From the NCBI GenBank assembly GCA_937891875.1, contig CALATR010001089.1, positions 1-12,678 of the forward strand: DNA of 12,678 nucleotides. Direction: 5' to 3'. The notes under the pieces were generated by a model, which saw nothing but the letters and a program-made list of their open reading frames with translations, searched no databases and was not told where the DNA came from. Positions 1-6,336 of this stretch are shown here, piece after piece. The position numbers were made by a program, and so were the translations under genes. The DNA is from an uncultured Pseudomonadota bacterium. Its GTDB lineage: Bacteria > Myxococcota_A > UBA796 > GCA-2862545. Numbering within the stretch: the first letter of the stretch is position 1; each line of letters opens with the position of its first letter.

Positions 1-118
1 ATGCCGAGGTTAGATCAGACGAGACCCTCAACGTCAAGATCAATCAAGTAGTCCTAGCCGTCCGCCGGGCGGCGCAGCGAGGACAGGACGCCTGCCCCCC
101 GCGGGGTAGGCTCCGCCC
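1..118. other. Left-edge region upstream of the first glycosyltransferase gene
   Basis: No complete gene is visible here. One plus-strand frame is open from the window edge and ends at a TGA at 120-122, which overlaps the GTG start at 119 (GTGA). It could be the last ~39 codons of an upstream gene, but its third-position GC is clearly lower than in the neighbouring genes and it has no recognisable motif. The stretch at 1-55 is visibly more AT-rich than the rest of the window. A 10-bp palindrome (CCCCGCGGGG, 97-106) sits directly before a -10-like hexamer. Confidence 0.3.
107..118 (+). promoter_or_regulatory. Candidate -10 element of a leaderless promoter
   Basis: TAGGCT at 107-112 fits the TAnnnT core of a housekeeping -10 box. 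Six bases separate it from the GTG start codon at 119, so transcription would be expected to begin at or within a base or two of that codon. No Shine-Dalgarno sequence precedes the GTG, which agrees with a leaderless message. No convincing -35 box was found; the spacer holds the palindrome at 97-106. Confidence 0.35.
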
Positions 119-1618
119 GTGAACGAACGCCCGCCGTCCGGACCCGCACTCGCGCTCACCCTGCTCGCCGGGGTGCTGTTCGCGCTGTCCGCGTGGCACT
201 TCGCCCCCCACCAGGGCGACGACGGCTTCATCTTCCTGCGCTACGCCCAGCGCCTCGCCAGCGGGCACGGCCTCGGGTTCACCGACGGGGTCGCGCCGGT
301 CGAGGGCTACAGCTCGCCCCTGTGGCTGCTCCTGCTGACCGGCCCGGCGGCCCTGGGCGTCGACCTCGTCGTCGCGGTCAAGGTGCTCTCCGCGCTCTCC
401 GTCGGCGCCCTGCTCGCCGGGGTCTGGATCCTGGTGCGCCAGCTCGGTGGATCCGCGCTGCACGCTGCGGTCGCCTGGCTCGCCCTGGCCCTGCTTCGCC
501 CGCCGATGTTCTGGGCGTTCACCGGCCTCGAGACTCCACTCTACGCCGCCACCATGGTCTGGACCGCGGTCGGCCTCGCCCGGGGTCGCGGGCTGTGGGC
601 CGTCGGCGGTGGCGTGCTCGGCGTGCTCCGTCCGGAAGGACCCGGGCTCGCCGTCGTGACCCTGCTCCTCGGCGCCTTCCGCGAGCGTCGCCTGCCCCGG
701 GTGTGGGAGGTCGTCGCCGCCCTCGGTCCCGCCGCGGTCTGGCTCGTCGTGCGCCTCGTCGTCTACGGCGACGTGCTGCCCAACACCTTCTACGCCAAGG
801 CCGCCGGCGCCCCGGTCGCCCAGGCCCTGCGCGGGCTCGCCTACGCCGGCCTGCTCACCCCCGGACTCGCGCTCATCGCGATCGGCTGGTGGCTCGGCCG
901 GGACGCGCCGCGCCAGGACGGTGATCCCGAGCGCGACCCCCGCGCGATCCCCGCCATCCTCGGCCTCACCGGCACCCTGCTCGCGGTGGTCATCGCCGGC
1001 GGCGGCGACTGGATGTGGTTCGCTCGCCTGCTGGTGCCGATCCTGCCGCTCACCATCGTGCTCCTGGTCACGGCGCGCCCGGGCATGCCCCGCCTGGTGT
1101 CCCTCGCCGCGATCCTCGGCCTCATCCCTCACCTCTCGCCCATCGGCACCTGGGACGACATCCGCTCGTTCGAGCCCCTGCCCATGGAGGCGTTCCAGGA
1201 GGGCGGCATGACCGGCGCCGAGCAGGCCGCCGGGCGCTGGCTGCAGGCCCACGCCGAGCCCGGCGCGCTGGTCGCGATCAACCACGCGGGCGCCCTGCCC
1301 TACGCCGCCCCCGACCTGCGCTTTCTCGACATGACCGGGCTGCTGGACGCCCACATCGCCCACGAGGCGAGCGGGGGCCTGCACGAGCGCTACGACGTCG
1401 ACCACGTGCTCGAGCAGGACCCCGCCTGGGTGGTGCTGCACACGCGCTCGCCGCTGACCGCGGAGCTGGGCGTCGCCACCCCCGACTACTGGGTCGGCGA
1501 GACCGCCCTGGTGCAGGACCCTCGCTTCGCCGAGCGCTACGAGCCCGCGGGTGCGGCGTGGTCGTGGCAGTGGGTGGCGGCGAACACGTCGTACACGGTG
1601 ATCTACCGCCGCCGGTGA
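119..1618 (+). CDS. GT-C fold membrane glycosyltransferase (AftB/GT89-like architecture)
   Basis: A 499-residue polytopic membrane protein, probably transferring a sugar from a polyprenyl-phosphate donor on the outer face of the cytoplasmic membrane. The start is GTG. After a first transmembrane helix (about 10-28) comes the acidic pair D34-D35 in the first outer loop, the usual catalytic site of GT-C enzymes, followed by a conserved RY...GHG and PVEGY block (residues 41-64). Further landmarks are GLET (136-139), LRPEG (170-174), PNTFYAK (221-227) and GGDWM (295-299). The last ~130 residues form a soluble domain with the WLQ...GALVAINHAG pattern typical of this group. Mycobacterial AftB-type arabinosyltransferases share this plan, but the acceptor and donor cannot be inferred. 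It is a clear paralogue of the protein at 6337-7938. It converges on the next gene with an 18-bp gap. GT-C membership is fairly sure; substrate is unknown. Confidence 0.8.
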   Translation: MNERPPSGPALALTLLAGVLFALSAWHFAPHQGDDGFIFLRYAQRLASGHGLGFTDGVAPVEGYSSPLWLLLLTGPAALGVDLVVAVKVLSALSVGALLAGVWILVRQLGGSALHAAVAWLALALLRPPMFWAFTGLETPLYAATMVWTAVGLARGRGLWAVGGGVLGVLRPEGPGLAVVTLLLGAFRERRLPRVWEVVAALGPAAVWLVVRLVVYGDVLPNTFYAKAAGAPVAQALRGLAYAGLLTPGLALIAIGWWLGRDAPRQDGDPERDPRAIPAILGLTGTLLAVVIAGGGDWMWFARLLVPILPLTIVLLVTARPGMPRLVSLAAILGLIPHLSPIGTWDDIRSFEPLPMEAFQEGGMTGAEQAAGRWLQAHAEPGALVAINHAGALPYAAPDLRFLDMTGLLDAHIAHEASGGLHERYDVDHVLEQDPAWVVLHTRSPLTAELGVATPDYWVGETALVQDPRFAERYEPAGAAWSWQWVAANTSYTVIYRRR

Positions 1619-1640
1619 TCCGCTTGCCGGTGGAGATCAC
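1598..1640. terminator. Inverted repeat spanning two convergent stop codons
   Basis: GTGATCT (1598-1604) is an exact inverted match to AGATCAC (1634-1640). With a two-base bulge the stem extends by four pairs (1605-1608 with 1628-1631), leaving a 19-nt loop. Both stop codons lie inside the structure, so it could act as a bidirectional terminator or end-protecting hairpin. There is no U-tract, so an intrinsic terminator is only a possibility. Confidence 0.3.
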
Positions 1641-3010
1641 GCCTTGGCGGGCTGGTTCTCCTTCGCCTTCTTCGGCGGACGCTGCCCGCGACGGTCCAGG
1701 TAGGTCCAGACGAGGCCGGCCATGGCCGCACCGTTGGCGAGACCGGCCAGCACGGCGCCCACGGCGAGCCCGAGGGGCGGCAGGGGGACCGCACCGGGCA
1801 TGGCCTGGGCGGTGGCCCACCCGGCGAGCATGCGGCCGACCTGGTAGACGCCCTCGTCATCGGCGAACTCGGAGCCGAAGCCCGCGGTGAACTGCACGTA
1901 GTCGACCAGCAGCACGCCGAGGAGCTGCAGCACCAGGCCGGGGACGAAGCCCAGCGCGAGCACGTTGAACACCGGGCGCCACCAGCCGCGGGTGAGTCGC
2001 GACGACTCCTTGAACGGCGGCAGGTCGGGGTGGAGTACCGCAATGTGTACGGTGAACGCCATCATCAGCGCATAGACCAGGCCCGGGATGACCAGCGCCT
2101 GCAGGCCCAGGAAGATGACGGTCGCGGTGGCGCCGTGCACGGCGAGGGCGCCGCCGAGCTGGGAGCGCCACAGTCCCAGGGCGCGGCCCACGTCGACCTT
2201 GCCGTGCTGGTGGAGATCCGCGCCCAGCGCGACCCACAGCAGCGACAGCAGGCCGCCGCCAAACAGCCAGAAGCCGAAGGTGAGCGACGCGGAGAAGAAG
2301 CCCGGCGGGGCCTGGTCCGGCCCGACCAGCTCGGCCAGGCGGGGCCAGAAGGCGACCGCGGCGATGGCGACCGGGAGCATGGCCAGGGTGGGCAGCCACG
2401 ACGCCCGGCTGGCCTTCTTGCGGTTGAGGAGCTGCAGCACCAGCCAGATGCCCAGCACGGCCAGCACACCCAGCAGGATCTGGAAGATGAGGAGCTGGCC
2501 GTCCTGCACCGGACCGAGCGTGCCGTTGACGAGCTTGTCGCGCAGGGTCGCCTGGCGGAACCAGGGCATGGCGAGCGCCTCGATGGCGTAGACGGCGGCG
2601 CCGCCGATCGCGAGGGCAGGCAGGGTGACGTGGGGGGCGGCCATCAGCGCGGAGAGCCCCTTGAGCACCGCGGCGGGCGCGAGGGTGCGCGACTCCCACT
2701 TCTTGAGCGCCTTCTTGCGCTTCTCCTCCGACGGGGTGCCCGACAGCAGGCTCATCGTGAGGCCGAGGGAGACGATGGGGACCAGCAGCAGGACCGCGTC
2801 GTCGGTGGGGCGGCCGAGGTCGCGCAGCCGGCCCGCGGTGACCGGCCACTTCAGCAGCTGGGTCACGACGATCGCAGCGAGGGCGAGCAGCGGGGAGATC
2901 AGCGGCTCGGGGCTGCCGCCGACCGGGAACATCGCCGCGACGGCGCCGAGCTGCAGGCCCGAGAGCACCAGCCACACTCCGAGCCATGGAAAGAGCCCGA
3001 GCCTGCGCAT
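1637..3010 (-). CDS. Polytopic membrane protein of unknown function
   Basis: A 457-residue integral membrane protein with about nine hydrophobic segments. The ATG start is firmly set by a strong ribosome-binding site (GGAGGTGA, minus strand, 3024-3017) six bases upstream. The N-terminal part has two helices and then RLRDLGRPTDDA (61-72), which recalls the short basic loop of DUF805-like membrane proteins. A charged cytoplasmic stretch follows (94-108, EEKRKK...KKWE). The C-terminal half contains a pattern seen in DUF975 and glycerophosphodiester phosphodiesterase membrane domains: PG-V-A--M-F (309-319), then ESSRLTRGWW (335-344) before another helix. The tail is Lys/Pro-rich (440-457). No catalytic residues are evident. 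A role in membrane organisation or transport is possible, but nothing in the sequence decides it. It diverges from the metalloprotease gene and converges on the glycosyltransferase. Confidence 0.8.
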   Translation of the reverse strand: MRRLGLFPWLGVWLVLSGLQLGAVAAMFPVGGSPEPLISPLLALAAIVVTQLLKWPVTAGRLRDLGRPTDDAVLLLVPIVSLGLTMSLLSGTPSEEKRKKALKKWESRTLAPAAVLKGLSALMAAPHVTLPALAIGGAAVYAIEALAMPWFRQATLRDKLVNGTLGPVQDGQLLIFQILLGVLAVLGIWLVLQLLNRKKASRASWLPTLAMLPVAIAAVAFWPRLAELVGPDQAPPGFFSASLTFGFWLFGGGLLSLLWVALGADLHQHGKVDVGRALGLWRSQLGGALAVHGATATVIFLGLQALVIPGLVYALMMAFTVHIAVLHPDLPPFKESSRLTRGWWRPVFNVLALGFVPGLVLQLLGVLLVDYVQFTAGFGSEFADDEGVYQVGRMLAGWATAQAMPGAVPLPPLGLAVGAVLAGLANGAAMAGLVWTYLDRRGQRPPKKAKENQPAKA

Positions 3011-3110
3011 GCGCCGTCACCTCCGTACTCGCCGCGGGACTGAAAGGCCGACGACGGCCGGAGGGTAACCCAAGGCGCGCGCGGATCCGACCCCCCGGAC
3101 ATCCCCCCCG

Positions 3111-3121
3111 GGAGGTCCTCC
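3111..3121 (+). promoter_or_regulatory. Palindromic ribosome-binding site of the metalloprotease gene
   Basis: GGAGGTCCTCC directly abuts the ATG at 3122. GGAGG is a good Shine-Dalgarno sequence with five bases to the start, and this sets the start codon. The site is self-complementary (GGAG-GTC-CTCC), so a small hairpin or pairing with the preceding C-run could mask it. Confidence 0.5.
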
Positions 3122-3808
3122 ATGCTCATCGCCGGGCTCCTCATCGCCAGCCAGGCGCTCGCCTTCGAGCCCGCCGTCAACAAGCACGGCGCCGAGGTCT
3201 CGTGGGACGTGATGCCGGTGCACTGGACCTACGACGACGAGGGGCGGCCTGGCGAGGTCGCAGAGGACGAGGCCCTGGGCGCACTGCGCGAGGCCTTCGC
3301 CTCCTGGAACGCCGTCCCCGGAGCGCGGGTGCGCTTCATCGAGGACGACGGCACCACGCCGCTGGACGAGCTCAACGTCGTCTACTGGAAGCCCGAGTGG
3401 GAGTGGGACGCGGACATCCTGGCGCTGACCTCGACCTGGTCCCAGGAGGACGGCGAGATCACCCGGTTCGCGATCGCCATCAACGGGCAGGCAGACTGGG
3501 CCACCGACGGCCGAAAGGAATCGATGGACCTCCAGAATGCGCTGACCCACGAGGTCGGCCACGCCCTGGGCCTCGGCCACGACGAGTCGCACGCCGAGGC
3601 GACCATGGCGCCGACCGCCGGGTTCGGCGAGACCGGCAAGAGAAAGCTGCATCGCAGCGATGAGGACGGCGCACGGTACCTCTACCCGGACGGATCCGTG
3701 CCGATGGGCTGTGCGTCGTCTCCCGCTCCCCCCAGCGTCCTGTGGGCGCTGGCCCTGGGCATCCTGGCTGCCTTCCGCAGCCGCCACCGCTCCCGCAAGG
3801 AGGACTGA
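3122..3808 (+). CDS. Secreted matrixin-like zinc metalloprotease with MYXO-CTERM-like tail
   Basis: A 228-residue exported zinc endopeptidase of the matrixin (M10-type metzincin) kind. Residues 1-14 form a short signal peptide ending in ALA. No propeptide with a cysteine switch is visible. A matrixin-like core runs from VHWTYDD (33-39) through FASWNAV (59-65) to the active site HEVGHALGLGH (143-153): H143, H147 and H153 bind zinc, E144 is the catalytic base and M162 in TMAP is the metzincin Met-turn. The C-terminus carries MGC (195-197), a Pro/Ser linker, one hydrophobic segment (about 205-218) and an Arg-rich end. This Cys-helix-Arg layout resembles the MYXO-CTERM sorting signal that is cleaved and anchored in myxobacteria. 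The TGA stop overlaps the mini-ORF start (TGATG). Its natural substrate is unknown; the gene probably forms a unit with the secreted protein downstream. Confidence 0.85.
   Translation: MLIAGLLIASQALAFEPAVNKHGAEVSWDVMPVHWTYDDEGRPGEVAEDEALGALREAFASWNAVPGARVRFIEDDGTTPLDELNVVYWKPEWEWDADILALTSTWSQEDGEITRFAIAINGQADWATDGRKESMDLQNALTHEVGHALGLGHDESHAEATMAPTAGFGETGKRKLHRSDEDGARYLYPDGSVPMGCASSPAPPSVLWALALGILAAFRSRHRSRKED
3797..3804 (+). promoter_or_regulatory. Strong Shine-Dalgarno sequence inside the metalloprotease gene end
   Basis: AAGGAGGA is a near-perfect match to the anti-Shine-Dalgarno sequence. It lies in the last codons of the metalloprotease gene and four bases before the ATG at 3808. It serves the 15-codon mini-ORF, not the GTG at 3852, which has no ribosome-binding site of its own. 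Confidence 0.5.
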
Positions 3809-3855
3809 TGTACCCCGACTCCTTCTTCCGTCCGCCGCGTCCGGCGACCCCGTGA
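3808..3855 (+). CDS. Candidate 15-codon coupling mini-ORF (Pro-rich leader peptide)
   Basis: This frame encodes a peptide of 15 residues, MYPDSFFRPPRPATP. It begins with an ATG that overlaps the metalloprotease stop (TGATG, 3806-3810) behind a strong Shine-Dalgarno sequence. It ends with a TGA (3853-3855) that overlaps the GTG start of the next gene (GTGA, 3852-3855). The simplest reading is translational coupling: ribosomes leaving the protease gene reinitiate, cross the mini-ORF and reinitiate again on the secreted-protein gene. The five prolines, including RPPRP, could slow ribosomes. The frame could also be accidental, since the peptide resembles no known family. Confidence 0.35.
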   Translation: MYPDSFFRPPRPATP

Positions 3856-4316
3856 GGACCGTGCTGGTCGTGCTGGCCCTGGCCCTGACGGGTCCGGCGC
3901 TGGGCGCGCGCACCGAGTCCCCCACCGACGTCGCCACCCTGGCGTCCACCGCGAAGAGCGTCGTGCACGTGCGCGTGGCGAAGGCCGAGACCTTCCGCGA
4001 GCGCTACGACGTCAAGACGACCTACACGCTGGTGCCGCTGCAGACCCTGTCCGGGGACCGCGCCGAGGCGTTGTCCCTCACCCTGCCCGGCGGCGTGCTG
4101 GACGGAGTGACCGTGCAGGCCCAGGGCGTGCCGGTGTGGTCGGTCGGCGACGAGGCGATCGTCTTCCTCCCGCCCGAGGGCCCGGTGTCCCTGGACGCCG
4201 TGCTCACCGTCCGAGACGGCCAGGTCGTCGACCCGGCCGGTCGCGCCGTGCCGGAGCGCGTGGAGGGCGTGCGGGAGATGGTGCTTCAGTCACCCGCTTC
4301 GGCGGAGTCTCGGTAG
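3852..4316 (+). CDS. Small secreted protein of unknown function, partner of the metalloprotease
   Basis: A 154-residue protein with a clear signal peptide (MRTVLVVLALALTGPALGA, residues 1-19, AxA-like cleavage). The GTG at 3852 was chosen because it places the signal peptide at the N-terminus; the same frame is open further upstream, but that part is antisense-like low-complexity coding over the protease gene. The mature part is predicted to be mostly beta: a segment with STAKSVVHVRVAKAE (32-46), a YTLVPLQTLSGD stretch, LPGGVLDG (77-84) and WSVGDEAIVFLPP (95-107). This order of a voiced-strand core, PGG turn and VGDE-FL strand recurs, as I recall, in small exported proteins encoded beside matrixin genes in Myxococcota and Acidobacteria. 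An inhibitor, chaperone or substrate of the protease would fit, but this is inference. It converges on the gene at 4334 with a 17-bp gap. Confidence 0.7.
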   Translation: MRTVLVVLALALTGPALGARTESPTDVATLASTAKSVVHVRVAKAETFRERYDVKTTYTLVPLQTLSGDRAEALSLTLPGGVLDGVTVQAQGVPVWSVGDEAIVFLPPEGPVSLDAVLTVRDGQVVDPAGRAVPERVEGVREMVLQSPASAESR

Positions 4317-4325
4317 AGGCGCCTC
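4316..4325. terminator. Palindrome at a convergent gene junction
   Basis: GAGGCGCCTC is a perfect 10-bp palindrome that begins at the last base of the plus-strand stop codon, in the 17-bp gap between convergent genes. It is short and has no U-tract; a role in transcript ending is speculative. Confidence 0.15.
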
Positions 4326-4333
4326 CGGTCCGC

Positions 4334-4702
4334 TCAGTCCGTCTTCCGCGTGCGCCGCTCGCGGTACTCGGCGAGCGTGATCGCCTCGAACCCCGCTCGC
4401 GAGAGCAGGGTTCTGACCGGCTCATCGAGGGAGATCGCGCCATCCCGGCCGGCGCTGATCGCGCTGCGGGTCGCGCCGGTGAGCCGAAAGCGATGGCCGC
4501 CGTCCACGGCCGAAGCACGCAGGGACCACGCCATGCCCAGCGCCCGCCCCTCGTAGCGGTCTTGCGAGCGGTCGTCCGGCGCCACGTCGGCCACGGTGCG
4601 GGTCAGCGGCACACCGAGCGCCGAGGACACCCGCTCGGCGGTGGTGTCGAGACCGTCCGTGTGCTCGAAGAGAAGGTGCAGTTCGAGGTAGTCGGCGGGC
4701 AT
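4334..4702 (-). CDS. Putative immunity protein of the adjacent toxin-like gene
   Basis: A 122-residue soluble protein without a signal peptide or membrane helix. I do not recognise its family. The start is taken as the ATG at 4702, which overlaps the upstream stop (TGATG); a GTG one codon earlier is equally possible and adds a single residue. The N-terminus is strand-helix like (YLELHLLFEH, 5-14, then a helix to about 29), the middle has RYEGRALGMAW (49-59) followed by a basic strand (HRFRLTGATRS, 70-80), and the last helix contains RAGFEAITLAEYRERR. Size, lack of export signals and one-base overlap directly after a toxin-like gene fit a cognate immunity protein, which is the usual arrangement in polymorphic toxin loci. 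That role is inferred from context only. It could instead be a loading chaperone. Confidence 0.6.
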   Translation of the reverse strand: MPADYLELHLLFEHTDGLDTTAERVSSALGVPLTRTVADVAPDDRSQDRYEGRALGMAWSLRASAVDGGHRFRLTGATRSAISAGRDGAISLDEPVRTLLSRAGFEAITLAEYRERRTRKTD

Positions 4703-6081
4703 CACTCACCCTGGAAGGTGCCGGGGAAGCGGGTTCGCTTCTTGGCGGGCGTGTTCGGGTTGTCAGGCAGCGTAGCCTGAACGCCCGGGGCGCCCCCGAG
4801 CGCGAACGCGTCCTGCGGGTAGGCAAGCCCATCACGGAGGTTCTTCCAGGTCGACGAGGTGGGCTGCACGGTGAAGTCGAAGTGGATGTCGCCGGACTCC
4901 TCGAGCTGGTAGCCAGCCACCTCGGCCAGCTCCTCTCCGATGTCCGCCTCCAGCTGTGCCAGCAGACGCTGGTGCTCCCAACCGACAAGGTCCGCCGACT
5001 TGGCGTACAGGTCGTCGTCGTCGACCAGTCCCTCTTCCACCATGTCCAGCCACACCTCGTTCGGAAGCTCGACGAAGGCGTCCGCATCGAACTCCGCCGG
5101 GTTGAACCGACGCGCGGCTCCGTTTTCCTCGACCTTGTGCGGCCCCTTCCAGCCCGTGGCCAGGCTGCCCCGGAAGCGCACCCGTCCGAAGGGGATGGCC
5201 GCCGTCACCCGGGCGCGCGCCCGGCTCAGGATCGTCAGGATGGTCTCCAGTCGGTCCCTCCACGCCGGCGACTCCGCCTCTTCGAGCGCCGCATCGATGG
5301 CCGCCTGCCCTTCCGTGGCGTCGGCCAGTCCGTCCTCGATCAGGGGCAGCTGTGCCTCCACGTCCTGCAGCACCTCGTCGGCCAGCTCCAGCGAGGTCTT
5401 GTTGACGTCCGCCGCCAACAGCTCCCGCGCCTCGCCCAGGGTGGCCTCCAGGTTGTAGATCCAGTCGATCATGGGCTGCTGGTTCTGCGCGTTCCCGGCA
5501 GCCCGAAGCGCCGCCTCCAGGCGGACCACGAGGTCATCCTGCCGAGCGCGCCACAGGTCGAGCACGACGTCGCGCTTGTCGGCGGTGGGCAGGACGTCGA
5601 ACACGAACTTCAGCGCCCGCATGACCTGCTGCTGGTCGTCGGTGAGCGTCCCGATCCGCGCCTCGAACCGATCTGCACTGTTCTGGAGGATCGCGGTCCG
5701 CGCCTCGACGGCCAGGTTGCGCAGCTCGGCGCCGCGGTCGTGGATGATGTCGAGCTGCCCGGCGTAGCCATCCGCCTCTTCGATCGTCGCCCGCTGCTCG
5801 TCGCTCAGGTTGTTGACGAAGTCCTGCAGCCGGCTGGGCGTGCTCGCGACCATCGGCTCGGTGCCCTCGAACCACAGGGTGTGCGTCTCTCCGCCCGCGT
5901 CGAAGGTGAGGTCGCGCTCCAGCACCTCGAGCACCGATCCGCCACCCGACCCGGCCTCCACCTCCGTCGCATCCATGGAGCCCTGGGCCTCTGCGTTCGA
6001 CGGGGCCGGAGCCGTCGCTGGAGCAGGTGCCGACACCGGAGCGGTACCCGAAGACGCCTGTGCACGCTGGGTCTGCTTCAT
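4702..6081 (-). CDS. Polymorphic-toxin-like protein with nucleotidyltransferase-type C-terminus
   Basis: A 459-residue protein. The ATG at 6081 follows GAGG by six bases; the same frame is open further upstream but with low-complexity non-coding character. Residues 1-50 are a disordered Gln/Ala/Ser/Pro/Gly-rich leader beginning MKQTQRAQASS, without a Sec signal. Residues 53-87 (VLERDLTF...THTLWFEG...MVASTPSRL) match a pre-toxin module that I recall from myxobacterial polymorphic toxins. A long, acidic helical region follows (about 88-290). The C-terminal part shows the three elements of a minimal nucleotidyltransferase (pol-beta superfamily) site: RGSLATG (304-310), FDADAF (331-336, D332 and D334) and a third carboxylate strand IHFDF (399-403, D402). 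It would therefore transfer a nucleotide or similar group to a protein, RNA or small molecule. The overlapping downstream gene is a likely immunity partner. Delivery route is not encoded here. Toxin function is inference. Confidence 0.75.
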   Translation of the reverse strand: MKQTQRAQASSGTAPVSAPAPATAPAPSNAEAQGSMDATEVEAGSGGGSVLEVLERDLTFDAGGETHTLWFEGTEPMVASTPSRLQDFVNNLSDEQRATIEEADGYAGQLDIIHDRGAELRNLAVEARTAILQNSADRFEARIGTLTDDQQQVMRALKFVFDVLPTADKRDVVLDLWRARQDDLVVRLEAALRAAGNAQNQQPMIDWIYNLEATLGEARELLAADVNKTSLELADEVLQDVEAQLPLIEDGLADATEGQAAIDAALEEAESPAWRDRLETILTILSRARARVTAAIPFGRVRFRGSLATGWKGPHKVEENGAARRFNPAEFDADAFVELPNEVWLDMVEEGLVDDDDLYAKSADLVGWEHQRLLAQLEADIGEELAEVAGYQLEESGDIHFDFTVQPTSSTWKNLRDGLAYPQDAFALGGAPGVQATLPDNPNTPAKKRTRFPGTFQGE

Positions 6082-6242
6082 CTTGTGCCTCGATCTGGAA
6101 CGAGGAGGGATCCCAGAAGAGGACGGTATCTCGATCACCGGCCCCCAGCACCGCCCCGATCCACCCCCATCGCACACTTCCTCGCCCGGTTGAGTCAAGT
6201 CTCGCGCCCGGCCATCCGATTCCCTGGATGAACACGGGTCAC

Positions 6243-6324
6243 GGCCCGACTCCCGAGCGCTCCAGGGCCCCTGGTTCCTGTCAGCGACGTTCTTCCTTCC
6301 TTTCCGGCGCACGGGAGTCGGGCC
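6243..6324. repeat. 13-bp perfect inverted repeat with 56-nt loop between two minus-strand genes
   Basis: GGCCCGACTCCCG (6243-6255) is repeated exactly in inverted form at 6312-6324. The loop holds a second small hairpin (CCAGGGCCCCTGG, 6262-6274) and a pure pyrimidine run on the plus strand (6290-6305), which is purine-rich in the minus-strand transcript. CCAGGGCC occurs again at 6323-6330, so alternative pairings are possible. It lies 13 bp after the glycosyltransferase stop and 162 bp before the toxin-like start. It may be a terminator, an RNA structure in the toxin leader, or the ends of a tiny element. Confidence 0.6.
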
Positions 6325-6336
6325 AGGGCCTTTGCT

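Noticed and set aside
44..1441. Long minus-strand frame of 465 codons
   Set aside because: It is antisense to the glycosyltransferase, with Gly/Glu/Arg-rich composition typical of shadow frames in high-GC DNA and no motif.
2030..3043. Plus-strand frame of 337 codons
   Set aside because: It is antisense to the membrane-protein gene, full of Gln/Arg/Glu and without any domain; the minus frame has helices and a strong ribosome-binding site.
3046..3059. Small hairpin GGCCG-ACGA-CGGCC in the divergent gap
   Set aside because: Five GC pairs with a 4-nt loop are expected by chance in this composition, and no regulatory context is visible.
3660..3851. Upstream start of the small secreted protein inside the metalloprotease gene
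   Set aside because: The added 64 residues are a Pro/Arg/Trp-rich shadow; the GTG at 3852 places a proper signal peptide at the N-terminus.
6169..6198. Possible promoter TTGACT with TGCGAT 18 bases on, minus strand, ahead of the toxin-like gene
   Set aside because: The -35 match is good but the -10 matches the consensus at only three positions; TACCGT at 6128-6123 is a better -10 but has no -35 at the right distance.
4882..6231. Plus-strand frame of 449 codons
   Set aside because: It is a shadow of the toxin-like gene; Leu/Arg/Gln-rich, no motif.
6082..6312. N-terminal extension of the toxin-like protein
   Set aside because: It would add a Ser/Arg/Gly-rich segment without domain character and run through the inverted repeat; the ATG at 6081 has a ribosome-binding site and starts a leader shared with another protein.
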